The notes: a model not told the origin generated them from the letters alone. Positions 16,014-24,807 are shown, numbered from the stretch's first letter. The stretch is 64,000 nucleotides of DNA from Maribacter stanieri (GCF_900112245.1 NZ_FOYX01000002.1:558001-622000), one strand, 5' to 3'. Translations and numbers: made by a program.

Positions 16014-17324
16014 ATGAATTCACATCATCAAATTATAGTAATTGGAGGTGGTACTGCAGGCATTATGGTAGCAGCGCAACTTCTCTCTCAAAAGAAAGCA
16101 AAAGACGTTGCTATTATTGAACCTGCGAATACACACTATTATCAACCCGCATGGACACTAGTGGGTGCTGGTACGTATGATTATGAAAAAACAGCAAGAC
16201 CTATGTCTTCTGTAATTCCTAAAAATGCTACTTGGATAAAAGATAAAGCTACCGGTTTTGACCCCGAAAATAATATCGTACACACTGCCAAAAAAGGAGA
16301 TATTACATACGATTATTTAGTAATTGCACCAGGTCTTGCATATGATTTCAGCTTAGTGCCTGGCTTAGGTGAAGCTATAGATAAAGGTGTTGTAAGCAGT
16401 AATTATACAGACCCTAAACATACTTGGGATGTTATTAAAAACTTCAAAGGTGGTACCGCACTTTTTACGCAACCGACAACCCCAATTAAATGTGGTGGAG
16501 CACCACAAAAAATAATGTACTTGGCTGAAAGCCATTTTAAAAAAAGTGGAATCCGTAAAAAAACCGATGTAATTTTTGCTACAGGTGGTACGGTTATTTT
16601 TGGTGTAAAGAAAATTGCTAAAACATTAATGGAGGTAGTTGACCGAAAGGATATTAACCTTAGATTTCATCATAAACTTGTGGCTGTCGATGGTGATAAA
16701 CAAATTGCCTGGTATGAAATGGGGCAAGAAATTACCGCTGGTGGTTGTGTGGTTATTTCTAGTAATAAGGCCGATGATTTAAAATTAGACGAAAAATTTC
16801 AATATAATTATAAGGATGTAAAAGTTAGCGTTGATGGCAACCGTTATGGAATTCATTATGATATGATGCATACCGCACCGCCTTCTGTGGCTCCTAAATT
16901 TGTAAAAGATTCGACTTTAGTAAACGCAGCAGGTTGGTTAGATGTAAACCATCAAACTATGCAACATAATCGTTATTCAAACATTTTTGGATTAGGTGAC
17001 GTAGCTGCATTACCTACCGCAAAAACAGGAGCCGCGATTCGTAAACAAGTGCCCATAGTAGTTGATAATATAGATCGTTTAATACATACTAATAAAATGG
17101 GAACGCAATCATATAACGGTTATTCTTCGTGCCCATTGGTTACGGATTATGGCAAAATGGTGTTAGCAGAATTTGATTATGATAATAATTTCACCCCGGA
17201 TCCTAAGTTAAAAAGAATGCTCATAAACGATTCTTCTAAAGAACATTGGAGATTATGGATGCTTAAAAAATACGGGTTGCCCTACTTGTATTGGAACAAG
17301 ATGATGAAAGGTAAAAACGTTTAG
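16014..17324 (+). CDS. sqr: Sulfide:quinone oxidoreductase, type II (SQOR-like)
   Basis: 436-residue FAD enzyme that oxidises sulfide to a persulfide and passes electrons to quinone at the membrane face. The N-terminal dinucleotide fold shows GGGTAG (11-16); the redox Cys pair is C160 in PIKCGGAPQKIMYL and the Cys in YSSCPLVTDYG (about 370), matching the two catalytic Cys contexts of mitochondrial SQOR. The C-terminal part is amphipathic (LWMLKKYGLPYLYW), as expected for monotopic membrane binding. It has a Crp/Fnr-type promoter and a terminator. Product persulfide would feed the dioxygenases upstream. The type II assignment is from the Cys contexts. Confidence 0.9.
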   Translation: MNSHHQIIVIGGGTAGIMVAAQLLSQKKAKDVAIIEPANTHYYQPAWTLVGAGTYDYEKTARPMSSVIPKNATWIKDKATGFDPENNIVHTAKKGDITYDYLVIAPGLAYDFSLVPGLGEAIDKGVVSSNYTDPKHTWDVIKNFKGGTALFTQPTTPIKCGGAPQKIMYLAESHFKKSGIRKKTDVIFATGGTVIFGVKKIAKTLMEVVDRKDINLRFHHKLVAVDGDKQIAWYEMGQEITAGGCVVISSNKADDLKLDEKFQYNYKDVKVSVDGNRYGIHYDMMHTAPPSVAPKFVKDSTLVNAAGWLDVNHQTMQHNRYSNIFGLGDVAALPTAKTGAAIRKQVPIVVDNIDRLIHTNKMGTQSYNGYSSCPLVTDYGKMVLAEFDYDNNFTPDPKLKRMLINDSSKEHWRLWMLKKYGLPYLYWNKMMKGKNV

Positions 17325-17338
17325 CTGAACATAATATG

Positions 17339-17362
17339 AAGTCCCCATTAAAATGAGGACTT
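17339..17362 (+). terminator. Terminator after sqr
   Basis: Stem aagtcccca / tgaggactt (one mismatch) followed by five T, 15 bp after the stop, facing the convergent porin gene. Confidence 0.78.
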
Positions 17363-17378
17363 TTTTATGTTATATCAT

Positions 17379-18716
17379 TTAAAAATTATAATTCAAGATT
17401 ATATCCAAATGAAACAAATCAACCTTATTGAAATAGAAATTTGGGTTGTCCTGAATATCCCCATTTCCCATTTTAGAAATAATCAATAATTCTGGTCGTA
17501 GGTTTTTAATTTTCTCTATTTTAAAGAAAATATCCAGGTTGATATGGGTATAATCTGGCATTGCATATTTATTTAAAATAGCATTGGTTACATCTGGTTT
17601 CCAATGCTTTCCAATACTCAATATTGAAATTAGGTTTAGATCCTCTTTAAGAATTTTAAACTCTTGTTTATAGTTTAGAACCAGTGCATGATTATCTGCA
17701 GAACCTTCGCTACGTTCTCGCTTTTGAAAACTGAATAAATCTTCTCTACCCCATTCTCTTGGCGATAAAAATTGACCTTGTGGCAAAATTCTATTATAAG
17801 CTAAGCTCAACAACCCGCCATTACTTTTATATCCAATTTTCAATCCTAAAACATCTGCAGTATTCTGATTATAATAGCGAAGTGAGTCTACACTGCTACC
17901 ACCATCACCAACCTGATTTTGATGCAACCACTCTCCTTCCAACATCAACGATTCAGATATTTTATAAGCAGGTTTTATATAGAACGAATTGAATATATTG
18001 TCTACATATTGGTTCCATATTTTCACATTAAAATCGTCAGTTACTTCAAAATCGACATTTGCCATTAAAATATAATCAGATGCCGTGTTGTCTGCATACT
18101 GAGATGCAGTACCAAAGTTATTTCTACCCACTGGGTATGTGCCTATACTTTCACCAATACCATAAAATTTACCAGTGGAGCGTGGTGCTATTTTATTTAA
18201 AATTCCAAACTGAAACGATGTCTTTTGTTTATTGTATTTATACCAAAACCCTTGTACCAAAGTGGGTATCATTCTCCCATCTTCTGGGTTAATTAACAGA
18301 CTATTAATTTTCATCCGCCCAAGCGTAAATGAATGCTGAGCTAGGTGATATTTCGCATATAGCTCCCCTAATAAAAAAACAGCATCATTTTCTAAATCTA
18401 ACCTATCGAAAAGCCCTTCTTCATATCTACTAATTCTTCCGGTTGTTGCATCAGGTATTGTTAAATCTTGTAATCCTAAATTGGTAGCATTATATAATGC
18501 TGCACCTATTTCTAAGTTTTCTAGTAGATTATACTGGTACTTTAATTTACCTCCCGTTGCTAAAGCATTAAAGTCTTTTAATTCACCTTTATTTGAGGTC
18601 ATCATATAATACGTTCGCCATTGCCCAGATAAAATTCCTTTTTTCTTTACCGCAACAGTATCTTGGGCCATAGAAAAAATAGGTAGACAAATAAGTAGTA
18701 CTAATAGTATTCGCAT
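17379..18716 (-). CDS. Outer-membrane porin-like beta-barrel protein
   Basis: 445 residues with a signal peptide (1-17, ending SMAQD) and many short amphipathic strands ending in an aromatic residue (LDIILNYNF at the C-terminus), the pattern of an OprD/OprP-like barrel. Repeated phrases such as LKYQYNLLENLEIGAALYNATNLGL fit strand-turn-strand geometry. It starts 5 bp after the TsdA-like cytochrome gene and so shares its Crp/Fnr promoter. A role in letting thiosulfate or tetrathionate cross the outer membrane is a reasonable inference from context, not from sequence. Confidence 0.8.
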   Translation of the reverse strand: MRILLVLLICLPIFSMAQDTVAVKKKGILSGQWRTYYMMTSNKGELKDFNALATGGKLKYQYNLLENLEIGAALYNATNLGLQDLTIPDATTGRISRYEEGLFDRLDLENDAVFLLGELYAKYHLAQHSFTLGRMKINSLLINPEDGRMIPTLVQGFWYKYNKQKTSFQFGILNKIAPRSTGKFYGIGESIGTYPVGRNNFGTASQYADNTASDYILMANVDFEVTDDFNVKIWNQYVDNIFNSFYIKPAYKISESLMLEGEWLHQNQVGDGGSSVDSLRYYNQNTADVLGLKIGYKSNGGLLSLAYNRILPQGQFLSPREWGREDLFSFQKRERSEGSADNHALVLNYKQEFKILKEDLNLISILSIGKHWKPDVTNAILNKYAMPDYTHINLDIFFKIEKIKNLRPELLIISKMGNGDIQDNPNFYFNKVDLFHLDIILNYNF

Positions 18717-18721
18717 AAAGC

Positions 18722-19759
18722 CTATTTCGTTTTGGTAATACCGTATTCGTTCTTGTAATACTCCATTATTGGTGGAAAAGGTCCGTATTTGTGTTGTTCT
18801 GGAGAAAAATCATCTGCCCAAGGACCATAAGGCGTAGAAACCGGTTTTAACGTCTTATCAGGATAATCGTTTTCGGTATTCAATTTATGTGGTCTAGAAA
18901 AACTATTAATATATCCTGCTACATGAAATGCTTCTTCATCTGTTAGTTTCGGGTTGTCCCAAGTGGCTTGTAAATACGGCATGTTACTTTTAATAAATTC
19001 CGCAGAAGTTATTACCCTATGCATACCTGCACCATCGTTAAAACTATCTGGACCCCAAAGTGGCGGATACGTGTAGCTTTTACCATCGACAGTATTGAGA
19101 ATTCCTTCGCCATTAGTACCATGACAGATGATACACTCTTTTTTATACACCTGACTTCCTTTTTCCAAATTGACCGCCACTGTAGGAATTTCTATATTTG
19201 GATATCCTTTAAATTCTGCTTTTCTATGTTCTGGCACTCCTTCGCTCAACCAATTCATATACGCTACAATCGCCTTCATCTGGTTAGAATCTACCGGAAG
19301 CATTTTGCCATTCATGCTACGCTCCATACATCCATTTATGCGATCTTCAATAGTACCTATTTTGTTACCACGACCACCAAACTGAGGAAATCGTTCTATA
19401 ATACCCACCCAAGATCCAGAACCAGCTTGGGCTCCTTTTTGTAAATGACAATTGGCACAAGCTAAATTATTACCGCTATATCGATCTTCGGCACGCGCAG
19501 CATTCGGACCCATGTATTTTGAAGATTCGGCAATAAGATAGTACCCTTCCTTAACCGTCGCTGGCATGGAGGGCAACTCTGCTATTGCATCTTTAGGCTG
19601 CCAAACTTCGTTGGCTACAATTTCTTCAGTTTCAATAATCACCTCTCTTTCTGCACTTGGCTCATACGTTAATAGCCATGTAAAGACAAGACCGATTAAA
19701 ACGAATACTATCGCAAATAGCTTAAAAAATTGTTTTGCCAATATTCGTAATTCATTCAT
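18722..19759 (-). CDS. tsdA: Dihaem c-type cytochrome, thiosulfate dehydrogenase (TsdA)-like
   Basis: 345 residues with an N-terminal membrane anchor (about 11-30) and two haem-c domains. Haem 1: CANCH at 101-105; then INGCMERSMNGK, where C144 sits in the TsdA motif whose Cys is the unusual axial ligand of the catalytic haem. Haem 2: CIICH at 209-213. TsdA joins two thiosulfates into tetrathionate (or does the reverse). The surrounding GSGSWVGIIERFPQFGGR also matches the TsdA pattern. The membrane anchor differs from soluble TsdA. It shares a promoter with the downstream porin and lies back-to-back with a DsrE gene. The direction of the reaction cannot be read from sequence. Confidence 0.85.
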   Translation of the reverse strand: MNELRILAKQFFKLFAIVFVLIGLVFTWLLTYEPSAEREVIIETEEIVANEVWQPKDAIAELPSMPATVKEGYYLIAESSKYMGPNAARAEDRYSGNNLACANCHLQKGAQAGSGSWVGIIERFPQFGGRGNKIGTIEDRINGCMERSMNGKMLPVDSNQMKAIVAYMNWLSEGVPEHRKAEFKGYPNIEIPTVAVNLEKGSQVYKKECIICHGTNGEGILNTVDGKSYTYPPLWGPDSFNDGAGMHRVITSAEFIKSNMPYLQATWDNPKLTDEEAFHVAGYINSFSRPHKLNTENDYPDKTLKPVSTPYGPWADDFSPEQHKYGPFPPIMEYYKNEYGITKTK

Positions 19760-19789
19760 AGAACTGTAATCTTACGCGAATTTAAATAA

Positions 19790-19863
19790 CGAATCTATAA
19801 TTTAAACATGATAACTACAGTAACCATAGTTACACTAACGTTAAATACTTTAGCTTACTTTTA
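19790..19863. promoter_or_regulatory. Crp/Fnr operator between divergent tsdA and dsrE
   Basis: GTAACCATAGTTAC (19820-19833). Facing tsdA (minus) there is TAGATTCG at 19790-19797, and facing dsrE (plus) TACTTTTA at 19856-19863; each has one mismatch to TAnnTTTG and each centre is exactly 33 bp from the operator centre. One site may drive both directions. Confidence 0.65.
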
Positions 19864-19945
19864 TTACTTTCAAAAATAGCGGACATTAGTAGTAATCAAA
19901 ATTTTATTTCAACCAAATTATATTCTTTTTAAAATTGACGAACAC

Positions 19946-20473
19946 ATGAAAAAAGCACTTCTAATTGCAATAGTACTTATGGGAACACAAATAATCACTG
20001 CCCAAGAATGGACTACCCCTATCATTGATGGATACGGAAAAATTAAAGAATTTAAAGATGTGGCTACTCAGCCAGACCCAACTAAAGAATATAACCTTGT
20101 ATTTGATCTTAAAGATGATCGTGAATTGGAAGGTATTAATGTAGGGTATTTCAAAATCGCTAGAATGATAAACATGCTAGGCGCCAGTGGGGTTTCTGCA
20201 GATAAAGTGAACGTCGTTGCAGCTATACATGGTGGCGCAACTTTCACTGCTTTAAACGATGCGAAATACAAAGAAAAATATAAAAAAGAAAATCCTGATG
20301 CAGCCGTTATAAAATTATTAAAAGACTACGGAGTAAAATTTTATGTTTGTGCACAAGCAACAGCATCTAGAGGCATTGTTGCCGAAGATTTGAACCCTAA
20401 TACAGAATTAGGGCTATCTGCAATGATGGTACTTGCCAATTATCAAATGGATGGGTATATATTAATACCATAA
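19946..20473 (+). CDS. Secreted DsrE-family protein
   Basis: 175 residues with a signal peptide (1-19, cleavage at TAQ) and a DsrE/DsrF-like alpha-beta domain: YNLVFDLKDD, INVGYFKIARMINML, NVVAAIHGGATF, and the single Cys C135 in KFYVCAQATASRG, the position of the sulfur-carrying Cys in DsrE relatives. Periplasmic DsrE-like proteins are often found with sulfur-oxidation genes. A methyltransferase gene follows after 11 bp. The divergent TsdA gene and the shared operator tie it to thiosulfate metabolism; the reaction itself is unknown. Confidence 0.85.
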   Translation: MKKALLIAIVLMGTQIITAQEWTTPIIDGYGKIKEFKDVATQPDPTKEYNLVFDLKDDRELEGINVGYFKIARMINMLGASGVSADKVNVVAAIHGGATFTALNDAKYKEKYKKENPDAAVIKLLKDYGVKFYVCAQATASRGIVAEDLNPNTELGLSAMMVLANYQMDGYILIP

Positions 20474-20484
20474 ATAATTACCAC

Positions 20485-21078
20485 ATGAAAGATTTTTGGA
20501 ACGAGCGTTATGACGAAGAAAGTTATGCTTATGGGAGCTCACCAAATGAATTCTTTAAACAACAACTAGATAAATTAAATGTAGGTTCTATTTTACTGCC
20601 TGCCGAAGGTGAAGGTAGAAATGCCCTTTATGCACTATCTAAAGGTTGGGAAGTATTGGCTTTCGACTTTAGTGAATCTGCTAAAATCAAAGCCAAAAAA
20701 TTAGCTACTGACCATGGCTTCGACTTAAATTATCAAGTAATAGATGTTCTTGAATTTAAATCTGTGAAAAAGTTTGATGTAATCGCCTTCTGTTATGCGC
20801 ATTTTCCAGCAGCTATTAGAAAGAAAGCAAACCAACATCTTTTAAAATCATTAAAACCAAACGGACATATCATTTTTGAGGCATTCTCTAAAAATCAACT
20901 AGGAAAATCTTCTGGTGGACCTAAGAATATTGACATGCTCTATGCAATTGATGAAATTGAAAATGAGTTTAATGGAATAAGTTTTGAAATTTTAGAAGAA
21001 AAGGAAATAGAATTGAACGAAGGAATTTACCATATTGGTGATGCTTCGGTTATTCGTTTTACCGGCACTAAAATATAA
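20485..21078 (+). CDS. Class I SAM-dependent methyltransferase (TehB/thiol methyltransferase-like)
   Basis: 197 residues. FWNERYDEESYAYG at the N-terminus and LLPAEGEGRNALYALSKGWEVLAFDFS (about 37-63) form motif I of a small Rossmann methyltransferase; the GEGRNA glycine loop and the acidic D60 at the end of strand 2 should hold SAM. Close relatives methylate tellurite, selenite or thiols. Co-transcription with secreted DsrE suggests a sulfur-related small substrate, but this is inference. A perfect terminator palindrome overlaps the stop codon. Confidence 0.8.
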   Translation: MKDFWNERYDEESYAYGSSPNEFFKQQLDKLNVGSILLPAEGEGRNALYALSKGWEVLAFDFSESAKIKAKKLATDHGFDLNYQVIDVLEFKSVKKFDVIAFCYAHFPAAIRKKANQHLLKSLKPNGHIIFEAFSKNQLGKSSGGPKNIDMLYAIDEIENEFNGISFEILEEKEIELNEGIYHIGDASVIRFTGTKI

Positions 21079-21104
21079 AAAGGGACCAAATTTGGTCCCT
21101 TTTT
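21077..21104. terminator. Perfect palindromic terminator
   Basis: 14-bp arms (aaaaagggaccaaa and its exact complement) form a 28-bp palindrome with A and T ends on either side, between the convergent methyltransferase and TonB receptor genes; it should work in both directions. Confidence 0.88.
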
Positions 21105-21117
21105 TATAGCTTATTTA

Positions 21118-23415
21118 TTAAAATTCATATTGAACAAAAACCGATAGATTTCTTCCTGAGTCATTGATGGGTTCCGTTCCAAATTCAGCCTGATTATTAA
21201 ATGCGAAATTAAGGTGATTACTATATGTTTTATCGAAAACATTTAATGCAGCAACACCTAAGGTTAGGTTCTTCATTGGTATTACACCTAAACGTAAATC
21301 CATTATTTCATACCCTGGTGTAACCTGCTCACCAAAAGAATACGCAATATTATCTTGCTTGGCAGTCAGCCTATATTCTGCATTCACCCAAAACTTTTCT
21401 TTTTCAAAGCCTAATTTAAACCTTGTAACTAAAGGTGGTACCAGAGGTAATGACTCATTTAAGTCATTATTCTTCGCATATACATAAGCAAGTTCAGTGG
21501 TGAAATTGAAATGATTACAAAAGTCTACACCTGCCATAATTTCAAAACCTGTCTTGTACGCATCATCTAAATTTCTAAAAACCTTTGCGTTAGATGGTTC
21601 ATTCATTGGCATGAATTTTCTTGTTTGTGTTTCATCTATGATAGCGACTATATAATTTTCGTAAAGGGAGTAATAGAATGAAGTGCTATACCTAAACATA
21701 TCTAAAGTGTTTTCTGAAATAGGCATCTTCCCTTTAAAACCTACCTCAAACTGATTATTTACTTCTGCCTCTAAATTAGGATTACCAACATATTCATACG
21801 CGTCTTGACCTACGCTAAAATGATTAATAAAACGTTCTATCATATTTGCTGATCTAACACCACGACCATACGCCACTTCCATAATAAATTGCGGAGAATA
21901 CACATATTTAATTGAAGCTGTACCACTAAAATTATGTTCGGTTCTTTTATCTAGATTAGTATATAAAGCAGCAAAATCAGCTTCTGGATCTTTAGATTCA
22001 GAAGTAACATTATCATAACGTACACCTGCAGTTAACATGGTTTTTTCTGTTATGGGGTATTTACCTTCTGCAAATAAACCAATATCATTTATATAGGAAT
22101 CTTGCCATATCTTATCTTCAAATGTCAAGGGTGTTTCTAAAACTCCCATAGTATTGCTTTTTACTAGACGTGTTCTATTGCCATCTCGAGCAATATGCAA
22201 AACATCAACACCTGTAAATAGGGCAAGATTGTCTGTTGGTTTTAATTTTAACTCTACTTTACCACCTGCCGTTGTAGCATCAATTGCAGAAATTGCAGAT
22301 GTCATCATAAAAGTTGGCCTATTGTAATTGGTCATTACATGATCAACATAACTATAATAGATTTTAGAATCTATGCTTTCTACAAGACCTGGCATACTGC
22401 CTAATTTATAATCTAAAGAGAGAATACTACTATTATCCTCTTCGGTATCCATAGGAAGACCAGCGTGTAAAACATCTCTACCGAATGACTGTCGCCAATG
22501 TGCTTGTAGTCTTTGATTTTCAGTAAAATTAACACCCGCTTTTATGCCATAATCCAAGCTTCTAAAAGAAGACGGAATTTCTGTACCGTCACCATCTTCA
22601 TAATTACCAAAATCACGAAAACCAATATTACCTGCTACGTCATATTTTTCAGTTGCCTGTTGTAACCTCGCCATAGAGACCATAGAATTACCGTTGCTTT
22701 CATAACCACCACTTACACTACCGTGAATACCATAATCTTCTATCGTGGGTTTTTGGGTTACCATATTAACGATACCACCAAAAGTTGCACCATATCTAAC
22801 AGAGTATGGTCCTTTTATAATTTCAATTTTTTCAATTTCTTCTGGTATCACATGGGTAGTAATGGGATCCATACGATTGGGGCAAGCATTCATGGCTTTT
22901 GTACCACCATCAAACTGCACATTTAACTGCTCATATTGCGTTGCTCTAAAACTAGGATCAATTGCATAATTCCCTCTTTTAATCAATGAAAAACCATTAA
23001 CATCATTGAATAAATCAGCCACGTTTCTGGGCTGAACTATTTTTTTGACATAATCATTGGTCTCTAAGGTAAGTACTGGGTCAATTTTCATATTTCCTGT
23101 CACTAAAACTCGATTTATGGCAATAGGCGCTTCCTGTAAGGTGATTACTATTGGGGTATTAATGTCAAGTACTTGCTGTTGTATGGTTTTATACCCAACA
23201 TAAGATATGGTCAATATCACATTTTCTTCAACATTTTTTAAAACAAAATCACCATCAAAATTAGTATATGTTGCTAATCCGTTATTAGTCAAAATGTGAG
23301 CACCATCAAGTGGTTGTTGGTCAATTTTAGAGATGATTTTTCCTGATAAATTTTGTGCGTATAATAAGGGTGTCGATAATAATACCGATAGTACCCAAAG
23401 ATATTTTAGGTTCAT
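21118..23415 (-). CDS. TonB-dependent receptor, copper-type (OprC/NosA-like)
   Basis: 765 residues: signal peptide (1-20), a carboxypeptidase-regulatory-like domain (about 22-95), plug (110-220, with EEIEKIEIIKGPYSVRYG) and a 22-strand barrel ending VFVQYEF. Two short motifs match the copper site described for OprC: a CxxxM in the plug (C178-PNR-M182, within NACPNRMDP) and an HxM in a barrel loop (H359-V-M361). The CPNRMDP string is typical of TonB-dependent copper receptors. It follows a Cys-rich secreted protein by 81 bp and probably shares its Crp/Fnr promoter. Import of copper for the cbb3 and other metalloenzymes would make sense. Confidence 0.82.
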   Translation of the reverse strand: MNLKYLWVLSVLLSTPLLYAQNLSGKIISKIDQQPLDGAHILTNNGLATYTNFDGDFVLKNVEENVILTISYVGYKTIQQQVLDINTPIVITLQEAPIAINRVLVTGNMKIDPVLTLETNDYVKKIVQPRNVADLFNDVNGFSLIKRGNYAIDPSFRATQYEQLNVQFDGGTKAMNACPNRMDPITTHVIPEEIEKIEIIKGPYSVRYGATFGGIVNMVTQKPTIEDYGIHGSVSGGYESNGNSMVSMARLQQATEKYDVAGNIGFRDFGNYEDGDGTEIPSSFRSLDYGIKAGVNFTENQRLQAHWRQSFGRDVLHAGLPMDTEEDNSSILSLDYKLGSMPGLVESIDSKIYYSYVDHVMTNYNRPTFMMTSAISAIDATTAGGKVELKLKPTDNLALFTGVDVLHIARDGNRTRLVKSNTMGVLETPLTFEDKIWQDSYINDIGLFAEGKYPITEKTMLTAGVRYDNVTSESKDPEADFAALYTNLDKRTEHNFSGTASIKYVYSPQFIMEVAYGRGVRSANMIERFINHFSVGQDAYEYVGNPNLEAEVNNQFEVGFKGKMPISENTLDMFRYSTSFYYSLYENYIVAIIDETQTRKFMPMNEPSNAKVFRNLDDAYKTGFEIMAGVDFCNHFNFTTELAYVYAKNNDLNESLPLVPPLVTRFKLGFEKEKFWVNAEYRLTAKQDNIAYSFGEQVTPGYEIMDLRLGVIPMKNLTLGVAALNVFDKTYSNHLNFAFNNQAEFGTEPINDSGRNLSVFVQYEF

Positions 23416-23496
23416 TTTAAAAATTTTAATTAATAGAAATACTATCCAACCTCCTCTTAATAAGGAGTTAGATACATTAAATTGAAATGAAAATTC

Positions 23497-23874
23497 TTAA
23501 ATTTTGGGAGGATGTTTGATACGTTCAAAGAAATGAAAATCGTAAAGAACACGATACAGTACATTATGCACAACTTTTCTAGGTTGTTGTACAAACTGAT
23601 ATGTAGTCAACGACCCAATAAACAATACTATTTCGTTTTTAAGCAAGTCTAAATTAATTGGTGTCTTTTCATTATCAGCTTTCTGAGATAACATTTGAGA
23701 TAGGGCACATTTACCATCACATTTTAATTCTGGTCGTTCTTTATTCTCGCAAAAGCGCTCAACAAAATCATCTGTAAACACAGCATAATAGCTCATTACA
23801 CTAGCAGTCTTAAAACAACTTGCCAATGAAATGAATGTAAACAGTATTGATATAGAAAAGCTTGATAACTTCAT
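23497..23874 (-). CDS. Secreted or lipidated CxGKC protein upstream of the copper receptor
   Basis: 125 residues, starting with a hydrophobic leader (MKLSSFSISILFTFISLASCF; C20 could be a lipobox Cys). The conserved core is C42 ... LKC52-DGKC56-ALSQML, a CxxxC pair plus a third Cys. I know this pattern from small proteins encoded next to TonB receptors in Bacteroidota, but no activity is established. Metal hand-over to or from the receptor is a plausible role. The promoter is unusual: the -7 box ends 4 bp before the ATG, so the mRNA would be nearly leaderless. Confidence 0.68.
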   Translation of the reverse strand: MKLSSFSISILFTFISLASCFKTASVMSYYAVFTDDFVERFCENKERPELKCDGKCALSQMLSQKADNEKTPINLDLLKNEIVLFIGSLTTYQFVQQPRKVVHNVLYRVLYDFHFFERIKHPPKI

Positions 23875-23878
23875 GCTT

Positions 23879-23922
23879 CAAAATTAAGCGCCCTTATTGA
23901 TTTAAAATGTGACATTAGTCAC
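23879..23922 (-). promoter_or_regulatory. Crp/Fnr-type promoter of the CxGKC-copper receptor unit
   Basis: GTGACATTAGTCAC (23909-23922) with perfect -7 box TAATTTTG on the minus strand (23879-23886), centres 33 bp apart. The start codon follows the box after only 4 bp. Confidence 0.72.
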
Positions 23923-24024
23923 ATAACTAACTTAATCTTGACTGTACTAATTATTATGTACAAAAGCTAAATTACAAGGTTAAGCTTGATTGTATTTGTA
24001 AAAAATTGTTAAAAATTGATATGT

Positions 24025-24068
24025 GTAACCAAGGTTACATTGTAAACCTGTTTGATAATTTAATTTTA
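24025..24068 (+). promoter_or_regulatory. Crp/Fnr-type promoter of the peroxiredoxin
   Basis: GTAACCAAGGTTAC (24025-24038) and -7 box TAATTTTA (24061-24068; one mismatch), centres 33 bp apart. Confidence 0.7.
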
Positions 24069-24101
24069 TCAAAAAATATAAAACTATAAATAATATTTAT
24101 T

Positions 24102-24767
24102 ATGAACAACGAAAATAGTATACAGGAACAAGTGATTTCAATGCCTAGAATTGGTGATATAGCACCAGATTTTGAAGCTGTAACAACTAAGGGTAAAATT
24201 AAAATGTCTGATTTTGCTAAAGACAAATGGATTGTTATGTTTTCGCATCCCGCAGATTTTACTCCGGTTTGTACAACTGAAATGAGTGGATTTGCAACTC
24301 GTAAAAGCGAATTTGACGAACTTAATACCGAGCTTTTAGGCTTAAGTATAGACAGTGTTCACGCACACTTAGGATGGGTACAGAACGTAAGAGAAAATAC
24401 AGGTGTGTATTTCGACTTTCCGATTATTGCAGATCTTGACATGAAGGTTTCTAAAGCTTACGGAATGTTACAACCCAACGAAAGTGAAACGGCTGCGGTA
24501 AGGGCAGTATTTTTTATTGATCCTAAGAAAAAAATTAGATTAATAATGTACTATCCATTAAATGTAGGCAGAAATATGGATGAAATTTTACGTGCCCTAG
24601 ATGCATTACAAACTTCTGACAAGCATAAAGTTGCTATGCCTTTAGACTGGAAAAGAGGTGATAAAGTTATTGTATCATCTCCAAAAACCTTAGATGAACT
24701 AAATGCTCGTTTAGAAGATGATACTTTAGAAAAAGTTGATTGGTACCTTGCCAAAAAATCTTTATAA
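24102..24767 (+). CDS. Peroxiredoxin of the Prx6 (1-Cys) type
   Basis: 221 residues. The peroxidatic site is PADFTPVCTTE with C57; the arginine of the active site falls in AAVRAVFFIDPKKKIR. Length and the C-terminal extension (LDWKRGDKVIVSSPKTLDE) fit the Prx6 group, which reduces H2O2 and organic peroxides. The first ATG (24102) lies about 30 nt after the predicted transcript start; an internal Met at residue 14 (MPRIGDIAPDF) would match the usual family N-terminus and cannot be excluded. It is under the same operator as the sulfur genes and is separated from the next MBL gene by a hairpin. Confidence 0.92.
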   Translation: MNNENSIQEQVISMPRIGDIAPDFEAVTTKGKIKMSDFAKDKWIVMFSHPADFTPVCTTEMSGFATRKSEFDELNTELLGLSIDSVHAHLGWVQNVRENTGVYFDFPIIADLDMKVSKAYGMLQPNESETAAVRAVFFIDPKKKIRLIMYYPLNVGRNMDEILRALDALQTSDKHKVAMPLDWKRGDKVIVSSPKTLDELNARLEDDTLEKVDWYLAKKSL

Positions 24768-24776
24768 TTATATTGA

Positions 24777-24807
24777 AATCGGTTTTGAAAACTTTTCAAA
24801 ACCGATT
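24777..24807 (+). terminator. Hairpin after the peroxiredoxin gene
   Basis: 15-bp perfect arms aatcggttttgaaaa / ttttcaaaaccgatt around a single C, 9 bp after the stop. The T tail is short (cttt), so it may act as a weak terminator or as an mRNA 3' stabiliser with read-through into the next gene. Confidence 0.6.

Noticed and set aside
19019-19444. 141-codon open frame antisense to the TsdA-like gene
   Set aside because: Shadow of a strongly supported gene, with composition unlike a real protein.
21077-21104. 28-bp perfect palindrome considered as an attachment or regulatory site
   Set aside because: It overlaps a stop codon between convergent genes with A and T runs at its ends, which is the form of a bidirectional terminator.
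24777-24807. Long inverted repeat considered as an operator for the third persulfide dioxygenase
   Set aside because: Sequence unrelated to the GTAAC set and it lies directly after a stop codon; a terminator or 3' stabiliser fits better.
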